From: Veillonella parvula DSM 2008
GTDB lineage: Bacteria > Bacillota > Negativicutes > Veillonellales > Veillonellaceae
Reading direction: 5' to 3'
Assembly: GCF_000024945.1 (NCBI RefSeq)
Contig: NC_013520.1
Location: forward strand, 954,501 to 1,018,500
DNA length: 64,000 nt
The notes under the pieces: model-generated
Databases searched by the model: none
What the model saw: the letters and a program-made list of their open reading frames with translations, nothing else
What the model was told of the DNA's origin: nothing
Program-made: the position numbers and the translations under genes
Part shown: positions 25,377 to 33,653 of the stretch, in pieces
Position numbering within the stretch: the stretch's first letter is position 1
Layout of the letters: each line of letters starts with the position of its first letter

Positions 25377-27092
25377 TCATTCTCTATAGTTTTCTGGTTT
25401 TTTAGGCTCCACAATCATAGTTTGATGGGTATTAAAAATAACAAATCCCAAAGGAGATCCAGGTGGCTTTTTGATATTTTTAATGTATGTATAATCTACC
25501 GGGACCTTACTAGTATCACGAGCTTTACTAAAGTAGGCTGCATATTGTGCTACTTTAGATAAAATCATATCGTCTGGCTCAACATTGAGTCTTAAAATAA
25601 GGTGGGAACCTTGGATATCTTGTGTATGGAACCAAATGTCAGTTGGCTTTGCAAATCGGTGTGTTAAATATTCGTTTTGCTGATTGTTACGACCGATAAA
25701 TATTTCACCTTCATCAATTGTTAAGTGAATGTAGTTAGATTTACCTAGTTTGTAAGATAATGGTTTTTTTGATTTTTTTATAATGCCTGCATCCATACAT
25801 TCTTTGCGTATTTCTTCTAAACTTTCACGAGTGGTGGCTAAAGAGATACTGTACAGAATGGATTGTAAGTATGCTAGTTTTGTGGTACTAGCATTGAGTT
25901 GGTACTCGCCGCTAACCATACGATTTTTTAGTTTTGTATAAAGCTTATAATACCATTGTGCATTTTCCACAATCGTTAAGTTTGGCTTTAAAGGAATCGT
26001 TAAGATTTCGTTTTCTTCGGAAAGAAGATTTTGCAATTCAATAGAAGGCTCATATTGCACTTGAAGGTGTGCATTTATCATTAGAAGATCACCATATAAT
26101 TTATAGGTTTCCATTTTCTTAGTATCTTCTAATTCATCTTTGATCTTTTGATGGCGACCTTCTTCCTTTTTGATGGCTGCTGTTAAGATTTTTTCTAACT
26201 CTTTATCAGCTGTATGAATTGCTTTTGTATTATGAATGGATTCTTCTAAGGCTTCAGAAATAGTGTTGTATTCTTTTAATACCTTATAGTTATGTAATAA
26301 AATACTTGCGTAAGCTTTTTTATTGTTATCGTTGACTAAAGTAAACAAACCTTTGCTATTTTGGAGTTTTACCTTGAGGTCGTACAAGGCTTTAGCAAGT
26401 GTATCTAGTTGGAAAGTATCTAAATCGGTTATGATTTCTTCACCACTTAGATTGGAAATATATAAAAGTTCATCCAATAAAGGTTTACCAAAACCGTTAA
26501 AGATAGATCGAATAGATTGTTGCACGGAGCCATTACCAAAGGAAGTAAGTAGATTTTTTATTTCATTATTATCAAAGTCCATTAAACTTACGCGATTAGC
26601 ATTTGGTGGTAAATCATACTGTAGCTTTGGACTAATAGAACGTTCACGGTTCATGAGTGGAGAGACGTGAATTAAAGATTCTAAAATAATACCGTCTTGT
26701 ACAAAAATACAATTGGAATATTTGCCCATTAATTCAACATAAATATATGTACTCGTAATGGAACCGTCCATTTCAAGTTTATCCGTTTGGATGCACATGA
26801 TTCGGTCGCCATTGATTTGTTCCACCTTTACAATGCGGCTACCTTCAATATGCTTTCGTAAAAACATACAAAGTGAGCTTGGTTCTTTTGGTAAATCTTG
26901 CAGTGGTTGACTAAGATACATTGCTGGTGTAGCACCTACGGTAATGATCAAGTTTTGGTCTTCGTTGAGTGCTCGAATTTTAAATAATAATGTAGTTTTA
27001 TCTATTTGATATAGTTTTTGTATTTGACCTGTTTGTAATCGCTCGTTTATTTCTTTAGCAAGTACAGACATGGTGAGTCCGTCTAAATTCAT
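25377..27092 (-). CDS. rqcH: RqcH / NFACT-family ribosome quality-control protein
   Basis: RqcH binds stalled 50S-peptidyl-tRNA complexes and directs alanine tailing of the nascent chain; older annotations call it a fibronectin-binding protein. The 571 residues match the family: an NFACT-N domain (about 1-215, MNLDGLTMSVLAKEINE at the start), helix-hairpin-helix and coiled-coil middle regions (about 215-440), and an NFACT-R domain containing DIWFHTQDIQGSHLILR near residue 497. AAAGGAG precedes the minus-strand ATG (complement of 27090-27092). It is a single gene read against its neighbours, divergent from yicC. Confidence 0.93.
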   Translation of the reverse strand: MNLDGLTMSVLAKEINERLQTGQIQKLYQIDKTTLLFKIRALNEDQNLIITVGATPAMYLSQPLQDLPKEPSSLCMFLRKHIEGSRIVKVEQINGDRIMCIQTDKLEMDGSITSTYIYVELMGKYSNCIFVQDGIILESLIHVSPLMNRERSISPKLQYDLPPNANRVSLMDFDNNEIKNLLTSFGNGSVQQSIRSIFNGFGKPLLDELLYISNLSGEEIITDLDTFQLDTLAKALYDLKVKLQNSKGLFTLVNDNNKKAYASILLHNYKVLKEYNTISEALEESIHNTKAIHTADKELEKILTAAIKKEEGRHQKIKDELEDTKKMETYKLYGDLLMINAHLQVQYEPSIELQNLLSEENEILTIPLKPNLTIVENAQWYYKLYTKLKNRMVSGEYQLNASTTKLAYLQSILYSISLATTRESLEEIRKECMDAGIIKKSKKPLSYKLGKSNYIHLTIDEGEIFIGRNNQQNEYLTHRFAKPTDIWFHTQDIQGSHLILRLNVEPDDMILSKVAQYAAYFSKARDTSKVPVDYTYIKNIKKPPGSPLGFVIFNTHQTMIVEPKKPENYRE

Positions 27093-27218
27093 AGTACTCC
27101 TTTCAAATATATTTAGAAGTATAGTTTAGTATACCATAGTGTACATATAATTCTTAGTATTTAACACGGATTGTGTAATTCGTGGTACAATAATAAAAAC
27201 TACTAAGGAGGATGACTT

Positions 27219-28100
27219 ATGAAAAGTATGACCGGTTTTGGTTCTGGCACAGCAACCAAAGATGGTATTACCTGTACTGTAGAAATTAAGTCCGTAAATG
27301 CACGCTTCTTGGATCTATTTATTCGTAGTCCAAAACAAATGAATCCTTTTGAAAGTATTATTCGTGGAATGATACAAGATCGCATTACTCGTGGTAAGGT
27401 TGAGGTATCAGTTTCTATTCTAGATGCAGGAGAGCGACCTAAAACTTTCACTATTAATAGTGTATTGAGAAAGCAGATACAAGAGTTATTGGTACAAGAG
27501 GAGTTCTATGATAACCCCAAAAAGGTACCTTTACAAGCTGTAAATTCGATTTCTAACGAATGGATTCAACAACAAGATACACCAATTGCTGAAGAGGTAC
27601 TTTCAGATATTGTAAAAGAAGCAACTACTCAAGCATTAGATGCTTTAATAGCAATGCGAACTGCGGAAGGTCAACATATCAATCAGGATTTATTAGAACG
27701 TATCGGAACACTTGAATATATAATTACTAAAATAGACACTAATAAAGCTGGTGCTGTAGAAGCATATCGGGAGCATATAAAAACTAAGATTCAGGAATAT
27801 TTAATTTCTTTAGAAGCGAGTATTAGTGAAGATCGTTTTATACAAGAAATTGCTCTATTAGCTGATAAGACGGATATTACGGAAGAGATTGTCCGATTTA
27901 CCTCTCATGTGGTACAATTAAAAAATACACTTGCAGATACAAATTCAATCGGTCGTAAGATTGATTTTATTTTGCAAGAAATGAATCGTGAGGTAAATAC
28001 AATTGGCTCCAAAGCAATGGATTCGATTATTACTGAGTTTGTGGTTCAACTTAAATGTGAGTTAGAGAAAATTAGAGAACAAGTACAGAATGTAGAGTAA
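27219..28100 (+). CDS. yicC: YicC-family endoribonuclease
   Basis: YicC proteins are conserved endoribonucleases; the E. coli member promotes degradation of the small RNA RyhB. The 293 residues show the N-terminal MKSMTGFGSG motif, SVNARFLDLFIRSP near residue 25-38, and the C-terminal DUF1732 region with GRKIDFILQEMNREVNTIGSKA near 245-266. AAGGAGGATG precedes ATG 27219. It leads the conserved yicC-remA-gmk-rpoZ-coaBC operon. A TACAAT at 27186 could be a -10 box, but its -35 is poor. Confidence 0.93.
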   Translation: MKSMTGFGSGTATKDGITCTVEIKSVNARFLDLFIRSPKQMNPFESIIRGMIQDRITRGKVEVSVSILDAGERPKTFTINSVLRKQIQELLVQEEFYDNPKKVPLQAVNSISNEWIQQQDTPIAEEVLSDIVKEATTQALDALIAMRTAEGQHINQDLLERIGTLEYIITKIDTNKAGAVEAYREHIKTKIQEYLISLEASISEDRFIQEIALLADKTDITEEIVRFTSHVVQLKNTLADTNSIGRKIDFILQEMNREVNTIGSKAMDSIITEFVVQLKCELEKIREQVQNVE

Positions 28101-28114
28101 TAGGAGGTCTATGA

Positions 28115-28384
28115 ATGAGTATTCAATTACTGAATATAGGCTTTGGTAATATGGTATCTGCTAACCGTGTTATGGCTATTATTAGTCCTGAATCCGCCCC
28201 TATAAAGCGGATGGTTCAAGATGCTAGAGATAAGGGATTGCTCATTGATGCCACATATGGTCGTAAGACACGTGCTGTATTAGTTATGGATAGTGGTCAA
28301 ATTGTATTATCTGCAATTCAACCTGAAACCGTAGCACATCGACTTGTGCAACATGATGTGGATGTAGATACAGTGGAATCATAG
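28115..28384 (+). CDS. remA: RemA-like regulatory protein (DUF370)
   Basis: RemA of Bacillus subtilis is a DNA-binding activator of biofilm matrix and osmoprotection genes that forms ring-shaped oligomers. The 89 residues match the usual size. The family segment [27 protein letters not shown] spans residues 6-32, and the [27 protein letters not shown] block follows. AGGAGG (28102-28107) precedes ATG 28115. It sits between yicC and gmk as in many Firmicutes. The regulon here is unknown. Confidence 0.92.
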   Translation: MSIQLLNIGFGNMVSANRVMAIISPESAPIKRMVQDARDKGLLIDATYGRKTRAVLVMDSGQIVLSAIQPETVAHRLVQHDVDVDTVES

Positions 28385-28392
28385 GAGTGCAT

Positions 28393-29022
28393 ATGTCAGA
28401 CAGAGGATTATTAATCGTTATATCCGGGCCATCTGGCGCAGGTAAAGGTACGATTTGTGCGAATATTCGTAAAGAAATGCCTAATTTAGTTTATTCCGTT
28501 TCTATGACAACCCGTGCTCCACGTGTGGGTGAAAGGGAAGGAATTAACTATTTCTTCCGCTCTAAAGAGGAATTTGAGTCTTTGCTTAGTGAAGACGCAT
28601 TCTTAGAATATGCTAAGGTATATGATAATTACTATGGTACTCCAAAACAGCATGTAATGGATTTATTAGATGATGGGAAAAGTGTACTATTAGAAATCGA
28701 TATTCAAGGCGCTATGCAGGTTAAGGAACGTTTTAGCGATGCTGTATTTATTTACATTGTACCGCCGTCACTATCGGAGTTATCTGAACGTTTACATAAT
28801 CGTGGCACAGATGCTAAAGAAGTCATTGATAAACGATTGTCATTGGCTTGTTCAGAATTAGCCTTAGCTCATCGTTATGACTATATCGTCGTAAATGATG
28901 ATTTAGCAGAGGCTTCTGAAAAGGTTGCCTCTATCTTGCGAGCTGAGTCTTGTAAGATTAGTCGTAATAAAGAGCAAATTCAATATATTTATAAACAATA
29001 TCAAGAGTCTAAGGAGAAGTGA
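28393..29022 (+). CDS. gmk: Guanylate kinase
   Basis: Gmk phosphorylates GMP to GDP and is essential. The 209 residues contain the P-loop SGPSGAGKGT near residue 11-20, the GMP-binding SVSMTTRAPRVGEREGINYFF near 37-57, and LLEIDIQGAMQV near 98-109. ATG 28393 is selected because AGGAG (28383-28387) is 5 nt away; the upstream GTG at 28387 would overlap that site. rpoZ follows after 4 nt. Confidence 0.97.
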   Translation: MSDRGLLIVISGPSGAGKGTICANIRKEMPNLVYSVSMTTRAPRVGEREGINYFFRSKEEFESLLSEDAFLEYAKVYDNYYGTPKQHVMDLLDDGKSVLLEIDIQGAMQVKERFSDAVFIYIVPPSLSELSERLHNRGTDAKEVIDKRLSLACSELALAHRYDYIVVNDDLAEASEKVASILRAESCKISRNKEQIQYIYKQYQESKEK

Positions 29023-29026
29023 TAGT

Positions 29027-29242
29027 ATGATGGTAAAACCTCCATTAAAAAAATTGGAAAGCCAAGTAGATAGCAAATATACATTGGTGACTTTAGCGGC
29101 TAAACGCGCTCGCGAATTAACAGATGGCGAACCTTGCTTAGCAGAATCTACACATGCGACTGACAAGCCTGTATCTTTGGCATTTTATGAAATTGCTGAA
29201 GGTGAAGTGACATATAAACGCACTAAAGAAGGCATTAAATAA
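29027..29242 (+). CDS. rpoZ: RNA polymerase omega subunit
   Basis: Omega helps assemble RNA polymerase and binds beta-prime. The 71 residues start MMVKPPLKKLESQVDSKY and contain the core helix TLVTLAAKRARELTDG near residues 19-34 and the KPVSLAFYEIAEGEV segment near 48. AAGGAG at 29011-29016 supports ATG 29027; a second ATG at 29030 is possible. The open frame reaches further upstream through gmk but is not coding there. Confidence 0.95.
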   Translation: MMVKPPLKKLESQVDSKYTLVTLAAKRARELTDGEPCLAESTHATDKPVSLAFYEIAEGEVTYKRTKEGIK

Positions 29243-29248
29243 AAAATC

Positions 29249-29280
29249 AATTCCTTGTATCAATGATACAAGGAATTTTT
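29249..29280 (+). terminator. Terminator or attenuator between rpoZ and coaBC
   Basis: AATTCCTTGTATC (29249-29261) pairs perfectly with GATACAAGGAATT (29265-29277), followed by TTTTT. It lies inside an otherwise contiguous operon; the coaBC ribosome binding site starts just after. It may partially end transcription from the upstream genes. Confidence 0.8.
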
Positions 29281-29294
29281 AAAAGGAGAAGAAC

Positions 29295-30500
29295 ATGCGC
29301 GGAAAACATATCATTGTCGCAGTATCTGCAGGTATTGCAGCGTATAAGGCAATTGAAGTGGTAAGCAGACTTCGTAAAAAAGGTGCTGAAGTAAAGGTTG
29401 TAATGACACAAAATGCAACGCATATTGCGTCACCTTTAACATTTGGTGAAATTAGTGGACATCCTGTAGCTTTAGACATGTTTGAACAAGTTCATCAGTG
29501 GGATGTAGAACATATTGCACTGGCCACTTGGGCAGATGCATATGTAGTTGTGCCTGCAACAGCAAATGTGATCGGAAAAATTTATGCAGGCATTGCTGAT
29601 GATATGTTAACTACAACAATTATGGCCACCACAGCACCTAAGTACCTTTGTCCTGCTATGAATACAGAAATGTATAATAACCCTATTACTCAACGCAATT
29701 TAGAAGGATTACGTTCTTTGGGCTACCATATTATGGACCCTGCAGAAGGTTGGTTAGCTTGTGGCATCACTGGTGTAGGACGTTTACCGGAGCCCGAAGC
29801 AATTGTGGATTGGCTAGAAGCTAAAATGTGCAGCACCAATGAGCTTGAAGGTACTACTATACTTGTTACAGCTGGCGGAACACAGGAGAGTATTGATCCT
29901 GTTCGGTATATTGGAAATCGTTCTAGCGGTAAGATGGGGTATGCCATTGCAGAACAGGCTGCACGCATGGGGGCTAAGGTGATATTAGTAAGTGCTCCCA
30001 CATCCTTGCCTATACCAAATGGCGTAGACTTTATTTCTGTAGATTCCGCGGTATCTATGCAGGAGGCTGTTGAAGCTCGTTTTAATGATGTTAATGTAGT
30101 TATTATGGCTGCCGCTGTTTCTGACTTTAGAGTCCTTCATAAAGCAGAGCAAAAAATAAAAAAAATGGAGTCTATGACCATAGAACTTGTAAAAAATCCA
30201 GATATTCTACAAGGGTTGGGCTCTAAAAAAAGTCATCAAATTCTTGTTGGTTTTGCGGCAGAAACAGAACATGTAATCAAGTATGGTCAGGATAAAGTGG
30301 CTAAAAAAAATCTAGATATGCTTGTAGCCAATGATGTAAGCAAATCGAATGCAGGTTTTAATGTAGATACAAATGAAGGCTATTTTTTATATCCTGATAA
30401 AGAGCCTAAAGAAATGCCTAATATGAAAAAATCTGATCTTGCTCGACATATCCTTATAGAAGTTATTGATTTAGTAGCAAACAAAGCTGACATAAATTAA
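29295..30500 (+). CDS. coaBC: Bifunctional phosphopantothenoylcysteine decarboxylase / phosphopantothenate-cysteine ligase
   Basis: CoaBC joins cysteine to phosphopantothenate and decarboxylates the product to 4'-phosphopantetheine. Residues 1-180 form the flavin-dependent CoaC domain (AVSAGIAAYKAIEVV near 8, PAMNTEMYNNP near 116, catalytic-cysteine segment LACGITGVGRLPEP near 150). Residues about 190-400 form CoaB (TAGGTQESIDPVRYIGNRSSGKMG near 193, AAAVSDFR near 275, KNPDIL near 300, GFAAETE near 317). AAAAGGAGAAG precedes ATG 29295. The position after rpoZ is conserved. Confidence 0.96.
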   Translation: MRGKHIIVAVSAGIAAYKAIEVVSRLRKKGAEVKVVMTQNATHIASPLTFGEISGHPVALDMFEQVHQWDVEHIALATWADAYVVVPATANVIGKIYAGIADDMLTTTIMATTAPKYLCPAMNTEMYNNPITQRNLEGLRSLGYHIMDPAEGWLACGITGVGRLPEPEAIVDWLEAKMCSTNELEGTTILVTAGGTQESIDPVRYIGNRSSGKMGYAIAEQAARMGAKVILVSAPTSLPIPNGVDFISVDSAVSMQEAVEARFNDVNVVIMAAAVSDFRVLHKAEQKIKKMESMTIELVKNPDILQGLGSKKSHQILVGFAAETEHVIKYGQDKVAKKNLDMLVANDVSKSNAGFNVDTNEGYFLYPDKEPKEMPNMKKSDLARHILIEVIDLVANKADIN

Positions 30501-30541
30501 TTCTTGTGTGTGTTGTTTTAAGAAGGGTGTATTTTTTTTAC

Positions 30542-32206
30542 ATGTTTGCTATACAAAAAGCATATTTAGACGGCTCATTAGGAAAAGGAAAATGGAGTAA
30601 TAATATTATTGCTGGATTGGTCGTAGGGGTTGTGGCTCTTCCTTTAGCAATGGCCTTTGCTATTGCTAGTGGAGTTACACCGCAGGCGGGCATTTATACG
30701 GCAATCATTGCAGGTATATTTGTATCCTTGTTTGGTGGCTCCCCTGTTCAGATTGCGGGCCCTACAGGGGCATTTATCGTTCTATTGAGCAGTATCGTTG
30801 TCAATTATGGCTTTGAAGGTTTACAAATTGCGACCATGATGGCAGGGGTTATTCTGGTTTTAATGAGTGTTGCAAAGTTAGGGACCGTCATTCGGTTTAT
30901 ACCCACACCTGTTATTATGGGTTTTACAGCGGGTATTGGTGTTACAATTTGGGTGGGGCAATGGCCATATTTCTTTGGATTTCCATCGTTGCCTTATATG
31001 GCTCATTTCCATGAAAAATTATGGGCTATGATTCAGTCCTTACCATACTCTGACTTACCTACATTGGGGATTGCGATCTTAAGCTTAAGTCTACTGTTAG
31101 TTTCACCTAAAATCCCATATATTAATAAAGTTCCAGCTCCCATTGTAGCTATGATTGTTGCTACGGTTATTCAAGCCATCTACCAATTTCCTACGGTTTT
31201 AACCATTGGTAGTGCATTTGGTGGCATACCTCAAGGTTTGCCAGAATTTTCTGTACCAAAATTGAGTTTTGATAAAATCTTATCCTTAATCGGGCCGGCT
31301 TTTACAATTGCCATGCTAGGCGCTATTGAATCCTTATTGTCTGCAGTTGTTGCTGATGGTATGAGTGGAACCAAGCATGAATCTAATACTGAATTATTTG
31401 GACAAGGATTAGCTAATATATTTGCGCCATTGTTTGGTGGAATTGCATCAACCGGTGCTATTGCGCGAACTGCCACAAATATTCGTCAAGGTGGTAATTC
31501 TCCGGTGGCAGGTATTGTTCATGCCATTACATTAGGTGCCATTCTTTTATTTTTAGCCCCATATGCAGTGTATATTCCGTTGGCATCTATGGCAGCCATA
31601 TTATTTGTAGTAGCCTACAATATGAGTGATGTACCACGTTTTATACGAATGCTTATTCTCGCACCTCGTCCAGATCAAATAATATTATTGCTTACCTTTT
31701 TCCTGACTATTTTTACGGATTTAGTAGTAGCTGTAAATGTAGGTGTAGTACTTGCAGTGTTGCAGTTTATGCGTAAAATGGTTAATACAATTGATGTGCA
31801 TGAAGCAAGTAGTGCCGAATTATCAGCTCAGATTAGGCATGAGATTACAATCCATCCAGAAATAATGGTATACACTGTAGATGGCCCATTATTCTTTGGT
31901 GCTATAAGTGCATTTGATAGAGCGTTAAACTCTATACATAAAGATCCTAAATATTTAATCATTCGTTTTGTAAAAGTACCATTTGTAGATTTAACGGGTT
32001 TACGTATTTTACGAGGTATTATTGAAGAACTTCAAAAAAGAGGCATAGAAGTTTTGCTTAGTGATGTGAGTTACGATATACGTAGAGAGATGTATAAATC
32101 TGATTTCTTGGATATTCTGGGCCGTCATCATATGTATCGTCAGTTTGAAAGTGCCCTTCATAAGGTCGAACATGATTTAGCTTTAAAAGAGGCAAGAGAG
32201 GTATAA
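30542..32206 (+). CDS. SulP-family anion transporter with STAS domain
   Basis: SulP transporters move anions such as sulfate, bicarbonate or dicarboxylates. The roughly 554 residues have an N-terminal region with about ten to fourteen membrane segments, including the family motif near GLVVGVVALPLAMAFAIASG (about residue 22-41) and GPTGAFIVLLSS near 74. A C-terminal cytoplasmic STAS domain (about 435-545, with VYTVDGPLFFGAIS) follows. ATG 30542 is chosen because the family begins there; in-frame GTG codons at 30506 and 30527 are alternatives, and the only SD-like element (AAGGGTG) lies about 14 nt upstream. The substrate cannot be read from sequence. It has no functional link to its neighbours. 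Confidence 0.88.
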   Translation: MFAIQKAYLDGSLGKGKWSNNIIAGLVVGVVALPLAMAFAIASGVTPQAGIYTAIIAGIFVSLFGGSPVQIAGPTGAFIVLLSSIVVNYGFEGLQIATMMAGVILVLMSVAKLGTVIRFIPTPVIMGFTAGIGVTIWVGQWPYFFGFPSLPYMAHFHEKLWAMIQSLPYSDLPTLGIAILSLSLLLVSPKIPYINKVPAPIVAMIVATVIQAIYQFPTVLTIGSAFGGIPQGLPEFSVPKLSFDKILSLIGPAFTIAMLGAIESLLSAVVADGMSGTKHESNTELFGQGLANIFAPLFGGIASTGAIARTATNIRQGGNSPVAGIVHAITLGAILLFLAPYAVYIPLASMAAILFVVAYNMSDVPRFIRMLILAPRPDQIILLLTFFLTIFTDLVVAVNVGVVLAVLQFMRKMVNTIDVHEASSAELSAQIRHEITIHPEIMVYTVDGPLFFGAISAFDRALNSIHKDPKYLIIRFVKVPFVDLTGLRILRGIIEELQKRGIEVLLSDVSYDIRREMYKSDFLDILGRHHMYRQFESALHKVEHDLALKEAREV

Positions 32207-32213
32207 TAATGAC

Positions 32214-32242
32214 TTGCTTTCTCACTGTAAATACACTATAAT
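32214..32242 (+). promoter_or_regulatory. Promoter of the metK riboswitch transcript
   Basis: TTGCTT (32214-32219), a 17-nt spacer and consensus TATAAT (32237-32242) lie immediately before the S-box leader, so transcription should start at about 32250. Confidence 0.8.
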
Positions 32243-32251
32243 ATTTTTGTA

Positions 32252-32383
32252 ACTCATCAAGAGTAGTGGAGGGATAGGCCCTGTGAAGCTACAGCAACCA
32301 TTCCAAGCGGAAAAGGTGCTAATTCCTATGACAAATGTCGTTAGATGGGAGGGTCTCTCATGAGTGCATGAGAGACTTTTTTT
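32252..32383 (+). promoter_or_regulatory. SAM-I (S-box) riboswitch with terminator, upstream of metK
   Basis: The leader carries the S-box core: ATCAAGAG near 32256, GGAGGGATAGGCCCTGTGAAG near 32268, CAGCAACC near 32292, and AAAAGGTGCTAATTCC near 32311. P1 forms from CTCATC (32253-32258) and GATGGG (32344-32349). A strong terminator follows: GTCTCTCATG (32353-32362) pairs with CATGAGAGAC (32367-32376), then seven T. Known S-box logic says SAM binding stabilises P1 and allows termination, so metK is shut off when SAM is plentiful. The aptamer class is clear from the conserved core. Confidence 0.93.
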
Positions 32384-32400
32384 CGTATTAGGAGGATAAA

Positions 32401-33591
32401 ATGGCTGAAAAACATATGTTTTTTACTTCTGAATCTGTTACTGAAGGCCATCCAGATAAAATAGCTGACCAAATTTCTGATGCTGTTTTGGATGCGATTA
32501 TTGAAAAGGATCCAACTGCTCGTGTGGCTTGTGAAACTTTAGTTACTACTGGTTTAGTTCATGTAGTAGGTGAAATTTCTACTCATACATATGTTGATAT
32601 TCCTCGCATCGTACGTGATACAATTCGTGAAATTGGTTATACTCGTGCAAAATTTGGTTTTGATTGTGATACTTGTGGTGTACTTGTATCCATCGATGAA
32701 CAATCTGCGGATATCGCCATGGGCGTTGATGAAGCACTTGAATCAAAAGATGGCAATGGTGAAGTGCTTGATAAAATCGGTGCTGGTGACCAAGGTATGA
32801 TGTTTGGCTATGCATCTAATGAAACACCTGAACTCATGCCTTTGCCAATTTCCTTGGCACATCGTTTATCTCGTCGACTTACAGAAGTTCGTAAGGATGG
32901 GACTTTAACTTACTTACGTCCAGACGGTAAAACTCAAGTTACTGTAGAATATGTTGATGGTAAACCTAAGCGCATTGATACAATTGTTATTTCTACGCAA
33001 CATAGCCCTGAAGTGACCCAAGAACAAATTAAAGCCGATTTGAAGCGTTATGTAATTGACGCAGCGTTGCCTGCTGAATTCGTTGATGAAAATACTAAAT
33101 ACTTCATCAATCCAACTGGTCGTTTCGTAATTGGAGGCCCTCATGGTGATGCTGGTTTAACTGGCCGTAAAATTATTGTAGATACATACGGTGGTATGGC
33201 CCGTCATGGTGGCGGTGCATTTTCTGGTAAGGATCCATCTAAAGTGGACCGTTCTGCAGCATACGCAGCGCGTTATGTAGCTAAAAATGTTGTAGCAGCA
33301 GGTCTTGCTGATAAATGTGAAGTGCAAGTTGCTTATGCAATTGGGGTTGCTCATCCTGTATCTATTTTAGTTGATACTTTTGGTACAGGTCGCATAGAGG
33401 AAACAAAAATTCAAGAGCTTGTTAAAAAACATTTCGACCTTCGTCCAGCAGGAATCATTGAAATGCTTGATTTGTTAAAGCCTCATTATCGCAAAACTGC
33501 AGCGTATGGTCACTTTGGTAGAACTGATGTGGATTTACCTTGGGAACGTACAGATAAAGCACAAATTCTAAAAGAAGAAGCTGGCTTATAA
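32401..33591 (+). CDS. metK: S-adenosylmethionine synthetase
   Basis: MetK makes SAM from methionine and ATP. The 396 residues contain the ATP-binding [22 protein letters not shown] (residues 10-31), the [12 protein letters not shown] signature near 127-138, [19 protein letters not shown] near 241-259 and [19 protein letters not shown] near 270-288. AGGAGGA at 32390-32396 precedes ATG 32401. The SAM-I riboswitch directly upstream gives product feedback. Confidence 0.98.
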   Translation: MAEKHMFFTSESVTEGHPDKIADQISDAVLDAIIEKDPTARVACETLVTTGLVHVVGEISTHTYVDIPRIVRDTIREIGYTRAKFGFDCDTCGVLVSIDEQSADIAMGVDEALESKDGNGEVLDKIGAGDQGMMFGYASNETPELMPLPISLAHRLSRRLTEVRKDGTLTYLRPDGKTQVTVEYVDGKPKRIDTIVISTQHSPEVTQEQIKADLKRYVIDAALPAEFVDENTKYFINPTGRFVIGGPHGDAGLTGRKIIVDTYGGMARHGGGAFSGKDPSKVDRSAAYAARYVAKNVVAAGLADKCEVQVAYAIGVAHPVSILVDTFGTGRIEETKIQELVKKHFDLRPAGIIEMLDLLKPHYRKTAAYGHFGRTDVDLPWERTDKAQILKEEAGL

Positions 33592-33594
33592 TAC

Positions 33595-33629
33595 AAAAGG
33601 TCTTGGTAGAATTTCTACTGAGACCTTTT
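33595..33629 (+). terminator. Rho-independent terminator after metK
   Basis: AAAAGGTCTTGGTAGA (33595-33610) pairs with TCTACTGAGACCTTTT (33614-33629) over 16 bp including two G-T pairs, ending in TTTT. It isolates the metK unit from priA. Confidence 0.82.
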
Positions 33630-33653
33630 ATAATAAACGAAAGGAAATAATGT

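Noticed and set aside
26323..26670. 115-codon plus-strand frame inside rqcH
   Set aside because: It is antisense to a full-length NFACT protein and has no domain or context.
27120..27195. Divergent promoters for rqcH and yicC
   Set aside because: A TACAAT on the plus strand and a TATACT on the minus strand exist, but neither has an acceptable -35 at proper spacing, so I do not call them.
28925..29026. Upstream extension of the rpoZ frame
   Set aside because: It overlaps the gmk coding end out of frame; the omega family begins at 29027, where a good ribosome binding site exists.
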